From the NCBI GenBank assembly GCA_010672825.2, contig JAAHFU020000003.1:620001-684000 (forward strand): DNA of 64,000 nt, given 5' to 3'. A program made the position numbers and the translations under genes. Positions 44,586 to 53,419 of this stretch are shown piece after piece. Every line of letters starts with the position of its first letter. The first letter of the stretch is position 1. Below the pieces are notes generated by a model, which was given only the letters and a program-made list of their open reading frames with translations, had not been told where the DNA came from and made no database searches. The stretch comes from Leptolyngbya sp. SIO1E4. Its GTDB lineage: Bacteria > Cyanobacteriota > Cyanobacteriia > Phormidesmidales > Phormidesmidaceae.

Positions 44586-44963
44586 TTAACCAGATATTTT
44601 TTCTTCTTGCTTCAGCTTGTTGATACTTGATATCAGAATCTTGATCATGCTATTTAGTTCAGCCAGTATTGGTATAAGCTTTTGTTCAGGAATAGATCCT
44701 GAATTAATCAATATCCTGATCCAAAATCGACACTCCGAAGCTTCCTTCAGGGCAATCGAATACTTCGAGATGAAATCCTTATTCGATTGAGCAAATTCAG
44801 CCTCAGCACAATTAGCACCGATGCTCGTCCCAGCTCTCAGAAATTGTTTAGATAAAACCTTGCTCACATCATCAAAATGCTTTTTATTTAATTCCACATA
44901 GGCTTTAACAACTCTAACAGCAAATAATTCAGTTCGCTCTTGGATACTAATGTTATCAGCCAT
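44586..44963 (-). CDS. Four-helix bundle protein (S23/IVP family)
   Basis: 125 residues from the ATG at 44963 (MADNISIQERTELFAVRVVKAY). Four amphipathic helices are visible, with the family core LSKQFLRAGTSIGANCAEAEFAQSNKDFISKYSIALKEASECRFWIRILI. Related proteins are encoded in 23S rRNA intervening sequences and, as Avd, in diversity-generating retroelements; the free-standing form has no settled function. No reverse transcriptase or rRNA is nearby. The gene is AT-rich compared with its surroundings and enclosed by inverted heptad repeats, which suggests it arrived as a small cassette. Confidence 0.85.
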   Translation of the reverse strand: MADNISIQERTELFAVRVVKAYVELNKKHFDDVSKVLSKQFLRAGTSIGANCAEAEFAQSNKDFISKYSIALKEASECRFWIRILINSGSIPEQKLIPILAELNSMIKILISSINKLKQEEKISG

Positions 44964-44995
44964 GCGCCAAAGAGCCCCTAAAACCAACCCCTCGT

Positions 44996-45044
44996 CACTT
45001 AGTTATTTATTACTTGTTACTTGTGACTCGTTACTTGTGACTCT
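44996..45044 (-). repeat. Heptad repeat block (GTTACTT type), right side of four-helix gene
   Basis: Units TTACTTG, TTACTTG, TGACTCG, TTACTTG, TGACTCT follow a looser TTATTTA stretch. Read on the minus strand they are GTAACAA-like, the inverse of 44528-44562. Confidence 0.7.
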
Positions 45045-45062
45045 CGCACGCAACAACTCAAA

Positions 45063-45833
45063 CTAATTCTTCCAGTTACTCAACAGAGCCCTCACCCATT
45101 CCCCACTTTCGTCATCCAAAGCAGGTTGAATCGGTTTCTGGTAGTCAGTCCGCAAGCTGTATCCGGCTCGGTTATAAATGTCGTCCAAAATCGGTTTGAG
45201 GCGAATTTCCGGTTCTATATCCCCTGACTTAAGCGGTAAATGGAACGCTGGAACCAGTTGCTGGAGGTTAAAGCCATAGAGTTCTGCTTTGGGGCGAGTA
45301 TGACCACGGCTGACCAGAATACGGTAGTCAGTTTTCGTTTGAGTCCCCAGGGGCATTGGGGTTTGCCCTCGCAGTAGGCCAATTTCAACCCGGTGAGTTT
45401 GGGTAGCCAGAACCTGCTGACGTTTCTGCAGATAGACGGTTCTCCCTTCACCAGACCGCTTGTTTTTGGGCGATAAAATCTCAATCGCTGTGATAACCGT
45501 TGAAGTTTGGGTATCGCGAATTTCCAGATAGCGTTCGGTGACTTCTTCAGGCAGCGGCAACGTAACGATTTCTGCCTGAGGGAGTGGGGTAGCCGTTCTA
45601 TTTTCTGACTTGTGTTCTGGCAGGCGACTGATAACGGAAACGTCAGGTATGCCAACCAGAATGCTGTCTTCAGGGGTATCCAGGTAGGTGCGCTTTTCAA
45701 TGGCAGCGTAGTATTTGGGATGCAGGCTGGGTGCAAGGCTGTCTGCGATCGCCACAATGAGGCGACTATGGACTTCTGGCCAAATTTCAGGATTTTCTAG
45801 GTAGGGATCCATTCCTGGAAATGGCGAAGGCAT
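45063..45833 (-). CDS. DUF4058 family protein
   Basis: 256 residues. The start MPSPFPGMDPYLENPEIWPEVHSRLI is diagnostic of DUF4058, a family abundant in cyanobacteria. The middle contains YLEIRDTQTSTVITAIEILSPKNK, which resembles the core of PD-(D/E)xK nucleases (Glu followed by a Ser-Pro-Lys segment), so a nuclease relationship is possible but unproven. The C-terminus is IQPALDDESGEWVRALLSNW. Function is unknown. It lies in an accessory stretch next to Uma2 and four-helix genes, families often found together in multicopy in these genomes. Confidence 0.85.
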   Translation of the reverse strand: MPSPFPGMDPYLENPEIWPEVHSRLIVAIADSLAPSLHPKYYAAIEKRTYLDTPEDSILVGIPDVSVISRLPEHKSENRTATPLPQAEIVTLPLPEEVTERYLEIRDTQTSTVITAIEILSPKNKRSGEGRTVYLQKRQQVLATQTHRVEIGLLRGQTPMPLGTQTKTDYRILVSRGHTRPKAELYGFNLQQLVPAFHLPLKSGDIEPEIRLKPILDDIYNRAGYSLRTDYQKPIQPALDDESGEWVRALLSNWKN

Positions 45834-45928
45834 GGACTGTCATCCTTATGTAAAGTGGCATGACCCTGGTTCCAGGGTAGCTTGGCTATCCAACCTCAGT
45901 CCGTCCAATCACGAATGCCCTGCATCCA

Positions 45929-46504
45929 TTACCGACCCGCCCCCAAAACCTCCTCAACCGTCACTGACCAATCCGATAAAACCTGAGACTGCAGTGTTTC
46001 CGCTCCTTGAAACTCCCTGTCTTCATACAGCCCATCCACCCACGTTAAAACCGTGATTTTTTGGGCGATCGGATCCACGATCCAGTATTCCTCAATCTCC
46101 CTCGCTGCATATTCAGACCGTTTATACCGATAATCCCGATCCTCATTCTCCTTCCCCGGCGAAACGATTTCCACCACAAGTCGGGGAGGCGGCATATCCC
46201 GAGTAATCGTGCTGCGTGCACCGCCTAAAATGTCATCCAGTGCCGCTGATAAGATCATCACATCTGGTAACCGAGCGGATGCCAGCTTGCCGCTGACCTC
46301 AATCTCCGTGTCCTTACAGCAAATCAAGTGATACGGGACAAACTTTAAAAATTCCGCGACGAGAAACAGGGCGATTCGGGCATTTATCCGAGACTCAGGT
46401 GGCATCGGCACCAATTCCCCATTCACCAATTCGTATCGCCTATCTGTGCCGTCGTTGTAGGCAAGATAGGCATCAAAGGTCATTTGGGTGCCCGCGATCG
46501 CCAT
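45929..46504 (-). CDS. Uma2 family (DUF820) restriction-endonuclease-fold protein
   Basis: 191 residues from the ATG at 46504; the longer open frame to 47017 looks non-coding upstream. Family features are [25 protein letters not shown] near the start, then RLPDVMILS with the first acidic residue, [28 protein letters not shown] with the Glu, and the [15 protein letters not shown] segment. Uma2 proteins have a PD-(D/E)xK core and are hugely expanded in cyanobacteria; their role is not established. It overlaps nothing and is divergent from the TRAP transporter genes. Confidence 0.88.
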   Translation of the reverse strand: MAIAGTQMTFDAYLAYNDGTDRRYELVNGELVPMPPESRINARIALFLVAEFLKFVPYHLICCKDTEIEVSGKLASARLPDVMILSAALDDILGGARSTITRDMPPPRLVVEIVSPGKENEDRDYRYKRSEYAAREIEEYWIVDPIAQKITVLTWVDGLYEDREFQGAETLQSQVLSDWSVTVEEVLGAGR

Positions 46505-46969
46505 TCTATTTATCCCACTCCTGTTCTTCGGCTGCGTCCAGCCTAGCAAAGGTCGGCAGTCTACTTTGTTAGATTCCTGGGTGATGGCGCATTGTCCACA
46601 TACTTGCTCAGCCCTCATATCGAACACTGGAAATAAGCCTGACGCAATCGCATTCTCCTGCGTGTGCTCTACGGGCGATCGCGTAGACACAGGTAATTCT
46701 GCCAGGTGGATACCGATCTGAGATGACCTGCGATCGCCGCCAATAACCCCGATGGTGTTTACCGACAAGATCAGCGATCGGACAGGAAAAACGGGTTGTA
46801 CAAAATGCAAGGTGAACGCTGGATGGGTTATCGAACCTGTCGTCATAAAAAAATTAGGACTGTACACAGCGAACTTTTTAAGCCCCCCTTCTGATGAGAG
46901 CTTGACAAAGCAGACACCGCTTGAAAGGTTAACTTTGTCTGCTGTTAGGTGTTCCCTGAAGGAGAATAA
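46505..46969. other. Spacer between Uma2 and TRAP transporter genes
   Basis: 465 bp. It contains HIP1-rich palindromic sequence around 46672-46686 (CTACGGGCGATCGCGTAG) of a type repeated in cyanobacterial spacers. The minus frame stays open here but shows no conserved protein. The TRAP promoter should lie in the right half. Confidence 0.45.
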
Positions 46970-47521
46970 ATGCAGTTTTTGCTGCGCGTTTCTCGCTGGA
47001 TTGATCGCATTAGTCAAGGATTAGGATGGGTGACGTTGGGGCTCACCCTCGTAATGACAGTGGTGGGCGCTTACAACGCTATTACCCGCTATCTTGGTCA
47101 ATACATCGGCATAAATCTTAGCTCCAATCGATACATCGAGGTGCAGTGGTACCTCTTTAGTTTGGTGTTCTTACTCGGAGCAGCCTATGTGCTGCGCAAA
47201 AATGCCCACGTCCGAGTCGATATTGTCTACAGCCGATTGTCTGATCGGCAAAAAGCGTGGATCGATTTATTCGGTGCCCTGCTGTTGCTGGTGCCATTCT
47301 GCGTCATCGCCATCATCTACTCAATGCCTGCGGTGATTAACTCCTGGCGTGTCCTAGAACAATCTTCTGACCCGGCTGGTCTGCCGCGCTATCCCCTCAA
47401 AACAGTGATTCCGATCGCCTTTGCCTGGCTGGGTATTCAAGGGGTCTCTGAAATCATTAAACGGGTGGCGATTTTGCTGGGAATGACGCCACCGACGACC
47501 TCCGAGGAGGTGGGCTCATGA
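46970..47521 (+). CDS. TRAP transporter small permease (DctQ type)
   Basis: 183 residues with four predicted membrane segments and the DctQ core: [58 protein letters not shown] (about residues 32-90). The Arg-x-Asp motif (VRVDI) is characteristic. It is the small membrane subunit of a tripartite ATP-independent periplasmic transporter, which uses a sodium gradient to import organic acids. GAAGGAG lies six bases before the ATG. The stop overlaps the next gene's ATG, so the two are coupled. The DctP-type binding protein is not in this window. Confidence 0.9.
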   Translation: MQFLLRVSRWIDRISQGLGWVTLGLTLVMTVVGAYNAITRYLGQYIGINLSSNRYIEVQWYLFSLVFLLGAAYVLRKNAHVRVDIVYSRLSDRQKAWIDLFGALLLLVPFCVIAIIYSMPAVINSWRVLEQSSDPAGLPRYPLKTVIPIAFAWLGIQGVSEIIKRVAILLGMTPPTTSEEVGS

Positions 47522-48837
47522 CAGATGTGTTAGGGCCTTTGATGTTTGTAGGGGCGCTACTGCTGATTTTTACAGGCTATCCAGTGGCGTTTTCCCTAGC
47601 GGGGGCAGGGCTGGTGTTTGCCTGCATTGGCGGGGTTCTGGGTGAGTTTGACTGGCTGCTATTTTCGGCCTTACCCCAGCGCATTTTTGGCATTATGAGC
47701 AACTATGTGCTGTTGGCCATTCCGTTCTTTATTTTGATGGGGACGGTGCTGCAGCGATCGGGGCTGGCTGAAGATTTGCTAGAAACCTTTGGCCTTCTGT
47801 TTGGACGGCTGCGGGGCGGGCTAGCGATCGGGGTGATTTTGGTCGGCACGCTGCTGGCAGCGGCAACAGGGGTTGTCGGGGCAACGGTCGTAGCCATGGG
47901 CATGATTTCACTACCGATTATGCTGCGCTATGGCTACAGTTCATCCTTAGCAACGGGGGTGATTGCGGCCTCCGGGACTTTAGGGCAAGTGATTCCGCCC
48001 AGCGTGGTGCTGATTGTGCTGGGTGACCAGTTAGGCGTCCCCGTGGGCGATTTGTTTTTAGGATCGCTGCTGCCTGGGTTAGCCATGTCTGGGCTTTATT
48101 TGCTCTATGTCATTTTTGTCTCTGTCTTTCAGCCCAAAATGGCTCCAGCTTTACCAGATGAACTGCTGAATATTTCAAAAATGGAGCTAGCCCAGCGGGT
48201 CTTTAAGGTTATGCTGCCGCCATTAGCCCTGATTTTGGTTGTGCTTGGCAGCATTTTCGCGGGGTTAGCAACCCCCACCGAGGCTGGGGCCATGGGCGTT
48301 ATGGGGGCCTTGGTGCTGGCTGCGCTCAACCGCCGCTTGTCTATCAAGATGTTGACCCAGGCCCTCGATTCCACCGTGGAACTCACCACCATGGTGATTG
48401 TGCTCTTGTTAGGTGCAACCCTATTTAGCCTGGTATTTCGCGGTGTGGGAGGCGATCAGGCGGTTGAGCATGTGTTGTCTAACCTACCGGGAGGGGTGAT
48501 CAGCTTCCTGATTTTTGTGAATCTGCTGGTGTTTATCCTCGGCTTCTTTTTGGACTATTTTGAGATCGTGTTCATTATTGTGCCGCTGATGGCTCCGGTC
48601 GCGCTGGACTTCGGGTTTAACCTGGTCTGGTTCGGGGTGATGCTAGGCGTCAATTTGCAGACGTCTTTTTTGACGCCTCCCTTCGGGTTTTCGCTCTTTT
48701 ACCTGCGCGGGGTAACCCCCCCTGAGATTCCGACGACGAGTATCTATCGGGGTGTAATTCCGTTTATTTTGATTCAGTCTGTGGCGCTGATCTTGCTCAT
48801 CGTTTTTCCTCAGATTGTGACTTGGCCTCTAGCGTAG
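47518..48837 (+). CDS. TRAP transporter large permease (DctM type)
   Basis: 439 residues with about 11-12 membrane segments. Family features are the start LGPLMFVGALLLIFTGYPVAFSLAGAGLVF, the loop GLAIGVILVGTLLAAATGVVGATVVAMG, the ion/substrate motif ASGTLGQVIPPSVVLIVLGDQ and LGATLFSLVFRGVGGD. DctM is the ion-coupled channel subunit working with DctQ and an exported binding protein. In cyanobacteria such systems can import glutamate or other organic anions; the substrate cannot be set here. It starts at ATG overlapping dctQ by four bases. Confidence 0.92.
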   Translation: MTDVLGPLMFVGALLLIFTGYPVAFSLAGAGLVFACIGGVLGEFDWLLFSALPQRIFGIMSNYVLLAIPFFILMGTVLQRSGLAEDLLETFGLLFGRLRGGLAIGVILVGTLLAAATGVVGATVVAMGMISLPIMLRYGYSSSLATGVIAASGTLGQVIPPSVVLIVLGDQLGVPVGDLFLGSLLPGLAMSGLYLLYVIFVSVFQPKMAPALPDELLNISKMELAQRVFKVMLPPLALILVVLGSIFAGLATPTEAGAMGVMGALVLAALNRRLSIKMLTQALDSTVELTTMVIVLLLGATLFSLVFRGVGGDQAVEHVLSNLPGGVISFLIFVNLLVFILGFFLDYFEIVFIIVPLMAPVALDFGFNLVWFGVMLGVNLQTSFLTPPFGFSLFYLRGVTPPEIPTTSIYRGVIPFILIQSVALILLIVFPQIVTWPLA

Positions 48838-48865
48838 GGTGAGGGTCTAAAGAAAAGGGCGTTCC

Positions 48866-49291
48866 CTAAAGCTCCAGAATCATCTTCAAGACGGTTTCTA
48901 ACGTATCCAGGCCACACCCGCTTGCCCCTTCGGCCCAACCGAGTAAATCGGCCACCCGCTCGCCCTGAGCTGCTGGGGCACCGCTGACGATGCCTTGCGG
49001 TAATTTGAGGGTAAACAGCAGTTCCTCAAACTGAGGTTTTGGCAAAGCCGACAGTTGCTTAAACAGTTGAGAGCGCTGCTTAAACTCTGCATCTGCCCAG
49101 ATATTTGAGGGCGGTTCTGGAGAGGCAGACTTCGATGGGCTAGGCTGATGCGAACCGGCAGCGTTACCGGGAGGATGGCCGACATGAATCACATCCCCAA
49201 TGTGGGTACCGCTCATATTTTTGGCATAAATGCTGTACTTCCCTGGCTGTGTGCCTTGATCTGAACTTGGCTTGTTGTTGTCATCCGCCAT
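48866..49291 (-). CDS. Small protein with effector-associated domain and amyloid-like motif
   Basis: 141 residues in three parts. Residues about 17-38 (KYSIYAKNMSGTHIGDVIHV region) look like a short beta-forming, Gly/Asn-rich motif of the kind seen in bacterial amyloid-signalling sequences. Residues about 39-65 are a Ser/Pro-rich linker. Residues about 66-141 resemble an effector-associated domain: LFKQLSALPKPQFEELLFTL, GIVSGAPAAQGERVADLLGWAE, then GCGLDTLETVLKMIL. In cyanobacteria such domains are usually N-terminal to NACHT, TIR, caspase or trypsin modules and bring adaptor and effector together. Here no effector is attached or adjacent. Function as a stand-alone adaptor is inference. Confidence 0.6.
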   Translation of the reverse strand: MADDNNKPSSDQGTQPGKYSIYAKNMSGTHIGDVIHVGHPPGNAAGSHQPSPSKSASPEPPSNIWADAEFKQRSQLFKQLSALPKPQFEELLFTLKLPQGIVSGAPAAQGERVADLLGWAEGASGCGLDTLETVLKMILEL

Positions 49292-49374
49292 GATGGAGTC
49301 ACCTCGTTACCTTGGAAAAAACCTGAGATCGCGATCGGACACTGCTGAACGATAACGCGTCAACTTAAGATCCT

Positions 49375-49414
49375 TCCTCAGCAGTTTCAGGGTAAAGGGT
49401 CCTCAGCAGTTTCA
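49375..49414 (+). repeat. 25-bp-period duplication at the UPF0182 gene end
   Basis: TCCTCAGCAGTTTCA occurs at 49375-49389 and 49400-49414. The first copy contains the stop codon of the UPF0182 gene, so the repeat duplicates its terminal codons. Confidence 0.7.
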
Positions 49415-52400
49415 CGGTCAGGCGGGGGTGGCTCATTCAACAACGTAGGGAGCAAATCCTGGAGCGACTGCGTATCTTCGCCTAATTCTCGCAAAACCGG
49501 TGGAGCGGTTTCACGATCGCCCTCAAACACCGCCGATAGCGCATCTGCCAAAGTTTCAGCCATGGCGATGCGGTTACGATAGACCAAAATCACCCGTGCC
49601 AGGGTCGGCAAGCTATTTTGCTCGGCCTCCAGATAGAGGGGTTCTACATAGAGCAGAGATCGCTCGATCGGAATCACCAGTAAGTTACCTTGCTTGGCCC
49701 GTGAACCCTGGGTATTCCACAGCGAAATGCGCTGGGAAATGGCCGGGTCTTGGTTAATGCGCGCCTCAATTTGCTCCGGGCCAAAGACCAGTTCCTGTTT
49801 CGGGAAGCGGTAGAGCAGCAGGCGACCATAGCGATCGCCATCGGAACTGGCCGCTAACCAGGCCACCAGATTATTCCGCTGGGCTGGGGTGAAGGGCCGC
49901 AGCAAAATAAACTCCTCCGAATCTTCTTCGGGCAGCTTCATAATCAGGTAGTAGGGTTCAACCCGCTGGGCCTCATTGCCATAAATCTCGTTGGGGGCCC
50001 GCCACTGGTCTTCCCGGTTGTAGAACACCTGGGGATCCGTCATGTGATAGGTCATCAAATGGCGAGACTGAACCTGATAGAAGTCTTGGGGATAGCGGAT
50101 GTGCTCTAGCAGGGCCGGGGGCATCTCATCTAGGGACTGAAACATGCCCGGCAGAAGACGGCTCCAGGTTTGGATAATGGGATCTTGGCGATCAGCGACA
50201 AAGAACCGCACCGAACCGTTGTAGGCATCCACAACGACCTTGACCGAATTGCGAATGTAGTTAAAGTCGTTGCCGAGGGGGTCGGAGTAGGGATAGCGAT
50301 CGCTGGTGGTGTAAGCATCAATCACCCAGTAGAGATAGTTAGGATCGGCCTCAGATGCGGTTGCTCGGTCTCGCACCTTTGGGTTAGTGCCCCAGCGACT
50401 GGTGTCTTCTTGAATATCGGTAATCACCAGATACGGATCAGAATCAAAGCGCAGGAAGGGGGCGATCGTCTGTATCCGGTCGGTAATGCGGCGACGAAAG
50501 AGCAGCCGTGTTTCAGGGGTGAAATCTTGGGTGAACAGCATTTGCCACTCGCGTAGGTGCCAGGCGAGTAACAAACGTCGCAGAGGGTTTTGAAGAGAAA
50601 TACCGCTATTGCCGGAGTAGGTCGTGTAAACGTTGTCATCTCCACTAGGGAAATCCAGCTCTCGCACGCGAGTATTGGTCATCACATAGGTATTGGTGAG
50701 TTCCCCAAAATAAATGCGGGGCTTACCAATGGGGACGCTGCGACGCACCGCCTCACTGCTCGGGGTATGGGCAATGTCTTTAACAAAATACGTGGGTAGC
50801 CCGTCGGCATCGGCCCTGTTAACGGGGCTCATGGTGAAACCATAGCCGTGGGTATAGACCAAATGTTCATTCACCCAGGTTTTGGCTTCATCAGGCACCC
50901 GCTCATAGTTGAGTTCGCGAGCAGAAATCAGGACTTGCCGCTTCTGCGATTCTCCCGAGGCTTGAGTCAGGGTGTAGCGATCCACATCGGCATCGGAAAA
51001 TTCGTAATAGAGGCGAATTTGTTGGAGTTGCCGATTACTTTCCAGCAGGGGGCGGGTATCCCACAAGCGAATGTTGTCGATGGTGAGGCGATTGTCTGCG
51101 AGGTCATTGGCGGTGATGACCCCTTCTGGTTGAAAGGGTTTGACGTTGATATCTGACAGGTCAAAAGCCCGGCGCGTGAGGGCAATTGAGCGCTCAATGT
51201 AGGGGGTTTCTCGCTGCAGCTCGTTGGGTTGCACCACTAATCGCTGCACAATTCTAGGCACCACTAGCGCCCCTGCGATCGCCAGCAGCAGGTAGAGGGC
51301 TAACCCCCACAGCAGTGGCCGGGCCGACAAGGGCCGATAGGGAAGCGGCGGTAGTTTTGCGTATCGTCGCTGGCCGATTTTGCCCAGCCATACAAACAAG
51401 TCCCGCACGCCCATGGGCCAAAATAGCGTGCGCCAGAGCATCGCCACCCCGAGCAGCAGCGCCATGATGCTCAGCCCGGTGTAAACGGGTAACCCCACAT
51501 GCACATCGGTGTAGCTAGCCCCATACACCACACCCTGCGAAGAATACAAAATTTCGTAGCGCCCTAACCAGTGATTGAGGCTGGTGGCCAGCAGCAACAC
51601 CCCACCCAAACCGTATAAATGCCGCTGCTGCCGGGGTGAAAATCCCTGAAATCGGCCATTGCTCAAGCTATTGCCCGATAGGAGATAAATTAACATTACG
51701 CTCACTAGCAGGAAAAACACCAGGCTAATGAACCAAAACTCCAGCACCTCTAGAAAGGGCAACCGCAGGAGGTAATAGCTAATGTCGTGGTGAAAAAGCG
51801 GGTCTACTTCACCAAAAGGCACCGGATTGAGGGCCGTTAGCACCTTGGTCCACTGTTGGGAAAGCACTAACCCTAGGGCCAAACTAGTGAGGATGGCCGC
51901 GATCGCCGTACAGAATTGGGGCAGCAGCAGAAACGCGATCGTCACCAGCCCCAGGGCTAGCAGCTGCCACGGATAGTTAATCAGCTGACTGAACACCGCC
52001 TGAATTGCTGCAGGCTTGGCCCACAAAGGCAGCGGGGGAGCTGGGTTATACACTGAAGCCGTCAATGACCAATAGCTGGCCACAACCCGCCCCAGATACA
52101 GCATTTGAATGCCTAGCAGCAGCCCCAAGCCACTGCTGACGGTGAGCAATGCAGAGAGCCCTAGCCCAGTTTGCAAAGATGACCGATCGGGTTCTAACGT
52201 GCGCGAGGGTGAAGGCGGCGACGGAAACCGTCTCGCCAGCGCGAGATTGCCCCACAGCACCCCCATGCTGATGCTCCCGGCCAACACCCCCAACAAAACC
52301 TGACTCCAGAGGCGTAGCCTAAAAACATTGGTATAGCCAACATCCTGAAACCACAGCCCCTCAGCCCAAAAATAGCTGACTGCCTGAATCCCCAAGCAGC

Positions 52401-52461
52401 CCCCCACGATGACTGAAAGCCAGCCCCATCCTGACCAGTGGCGAAGTCGTTTTTCTAGCAT
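49387..52461 (-). CDS. UPF0182 family large membrane protein
   Basis: 1024 residues. Seven or so membrane segments lie in the first 330 residues (WLSVIVGGCLGIQAVSYFWAEGLWFQDVGYTNVF opens the family signature), followed by a large soluble region. Typical family phrases are PYIERSIALTRRAFDLSDINVKPF, YTHGYGFTMSPVNRADADGLP and RIYFGELTNTYVMTNT. The family (COG1615) is widespread in cyanobacteria and actinobacteria; its function is not established. The C-terminus is acidic and Pro-rich. A plasma-membrane location with a large extracytoplasmic domain is likely. Neighbouring genes are not obviously related. Confidence 0.93.
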   Translation of the reverse strand: MLEKRLRHWSGWGWLSVIVGGCLGIQAVSYFWAEGLWFQDVGYTNVFRLRLWSQVLLGVLAGSISMGVLWGNLALARRFPSPPSPSRTLEPDRSSLQTGLGLSALLTVSSGLGLLLGIQMLYLGRVVASYWSLTASVYNPAPPLPLWAKPAAIQAVFSQLINYPWQLLALGLVTIAFLLLPQFCTAIAAILTSLALGLVLSQQWTKVLTALNPVPFGEVDPLFHHDISYYLLRLPFLEVLEFWFISLVFFLLVSVMLIYLLSGNSLSNGRFQGFSPRQQRHLYGLGGVLLLATSLNHWLGRYEILYSSQGVVYGASYTDVHVGLPVYTGLSIMALLLGVAMLWRTLFWPMGVRDLFVWLGKIGQRRYAKLPPLPYRPLSARPLLWGLALYLLLAIAGALVVPRIVQRLVVQPNELQRETPYIERSIALTRRAFDLSDINVKPFQPEGVITANDLADNRLTIDNIRLWDTRPLLESNRQLQQIRLYYEFSDADVDRYTLTQASGESQKRQVLISARELNYERVPDEAKTWVNEHLVYTHGYGFTMSPVNRADADGLPTYFVKDIAHTPSSEAVRRSVPIGKPRIYFGELTNTYVMTNTRVRELDFPSGDDNVYTTYSGNSGISLQNPLRRLLLAWHLREWQMLFTQDFTPETRLLFRRRITDRIQTIAPFLRFDSDPYLVITDIQEDTSRWGTNPKVRDRATASEADPNYLYWVIDAYTTSDRYPYSDPLGNDFNYIRNSVKVVVDAYNGSVRFFVADRQDPIIQTWSRLLPGMFQSLDEMPPALLEHIRYPQDFYQVQSRHLMTYHMTDPQVFYNREDQWRAPNEIYGNEAQRVEPYYLIMKLPEEDSEEFILLRPFTPAQRNNLVAWLAASSDGDRYGRLLLYRFPKQELVFGPEQIEARINQDPAISQRISLWNTQGSRAKQGNLLVIPIERSLLYVEPLYLEAEQNSLPTLARVILVYRNRIAMAETLADALSAVFEGDRETAPPVLRELGEDTQSLQDLLPTLLNEPPPPDRETAEDPLP

Positions 52462-52573
52462 GCCTGCATTTTAGAAGGCAATTCTTAGCACTGTCTAAAT
52501 CCCAGAATGATTACAGCAGTTGCAGTGATCTCTCAGGTTATCCCTCAGGCCATCTTCAGATCAGTAATACCAG

Positions 52574-52594
52574 TTTTGAGTTTTGAGTTTTGAG
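52574..52594 (+). repeat. Heptad repeat block (TTTTGAG x3)
   Basis: Three perfect 7-bp copies of TTTTGAG lie in the spacer between the UPF0182 and DUF4079 genes. Confidence 0.75.
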
Positions 52595-52729
52595 TTGTAG
52601 AATTCCCGCGCAGCAGGGTCTGTGGGGATTTCATCTGTAGTCGATATCAAGAAATTTGATACAACGCTCAATTCCTGAATCGCCTCGACTCTACAACCTA
52701 GACTGCATCAAGCCAGAAGATACCGTGCC

Positions 52730-53419
52730 CTAGCCACAGGTTTTATTGACAAAGTCACATTGAAAGATGAAGGGTTCTTGCCAGCTGAGCGGGATTTCGA
52801 GCAAATCCCGTGCCCCCGTGATGCCCTGACCAATAAACAACAACAGAGCGATCGTATTTAATGCAATATGGGCGCGCCGCCACGCTTTGGATCGATAAAT
52901 CTCAGGCAAAATAGCCACGGACACAATCATCAAGACGGCGGCTGTGATGCCGTAGTAATAGTGGGACACGAACCACTCATACCCTCTACGGAAGACTTCA
53001 GGCTGGCAGCCCAGAATGATCAACCCCATGCTCGACAGGGTGGCAAAGATGCCCCGCCACAGGGGTGTCTTGGCTTGATAGAGGAAGACCAGCGTCGCAA
53101 TGGTAAACACAAACAGTGCCGCCACAAAAATCACCCGAAATCGATCTTCAGCCCAGGTGTTATTGGCAATCATCTTTTTGGTGATGGGGTGGGCCATCCC
53201 AATTAACGCGACCCCAACCACCGAGGCGGCCATCCAACGCCCCACCTTCACGTGCTCTTGCCCGACAACTGGCGCAATTTTGGTCTTTTCTTTATTGACC
53301 ATTGCCAGACGGCGCTGGCGTGTTTGCAAAGCAAAATACGTGGCAATGCCAATCAACGGAAACACATAGAAGACGGCGATCGCGGGATGCACAATCCGCA
53401 ATAAATCAATCGTGTCCAT
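52730..53419 (-). CDS. DUF4079 family membrane protein
   Basis: 229 residues from the ATG at 53419 (MDTIDLLRIVHPAIAVFYVFPLIGI). A longer frame to 53482 has no better start. There are about six membrane segments; conserved-looking His residues occur in VHPAIAV, GMAHPITKK and HYYYGITAAV, and again in RRAHIALNTIALLLFIGQGITGARDLL. This layout resembles cytochrome-b561-like or haem-binding membrane proteins, but DUF4079 has no established role. It ends with two Cys (FQCDFVNKTCG), possibly a disulfide. The family is mainly cyanobacterial and plastid-like. Confidence 0.85.
   Translation of the reverse strand: MDTIDLLRIVHPAIAVFYVFPLIGIATYFALQTRQRRLAMVNKEKTKIAPVVGQEHVKVGRWMAASVVGVALIGMAHPITKKMIANNTWAEDRFRVIFVAALFVFTIATLVFLYQAKTPLWRGIFATLSSMGLIILGCQPEVFRRGYEWFVSHYYYGITAAVLMIVSVAILPEIYRSKAWRRAHIALNTIALLLFIGQGITGARDLLEIPLSWQEPFIFQCDFVNKTCG

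Noticed and set aside
44586-44963. Four-helix protein as an Avd subunit of a diversity-generating retroelement
   Set aside because: No reverse transcriptase, template repeat or variable repeat is seen nearby.
46505-47017. N-terminal extension of the Uma2 protein to 362 residues
   Set aside because: The family domain starts at the ATG at 46504; upstream translation has no conserved pattern and overlaps the start of the divergent TRAP gene.
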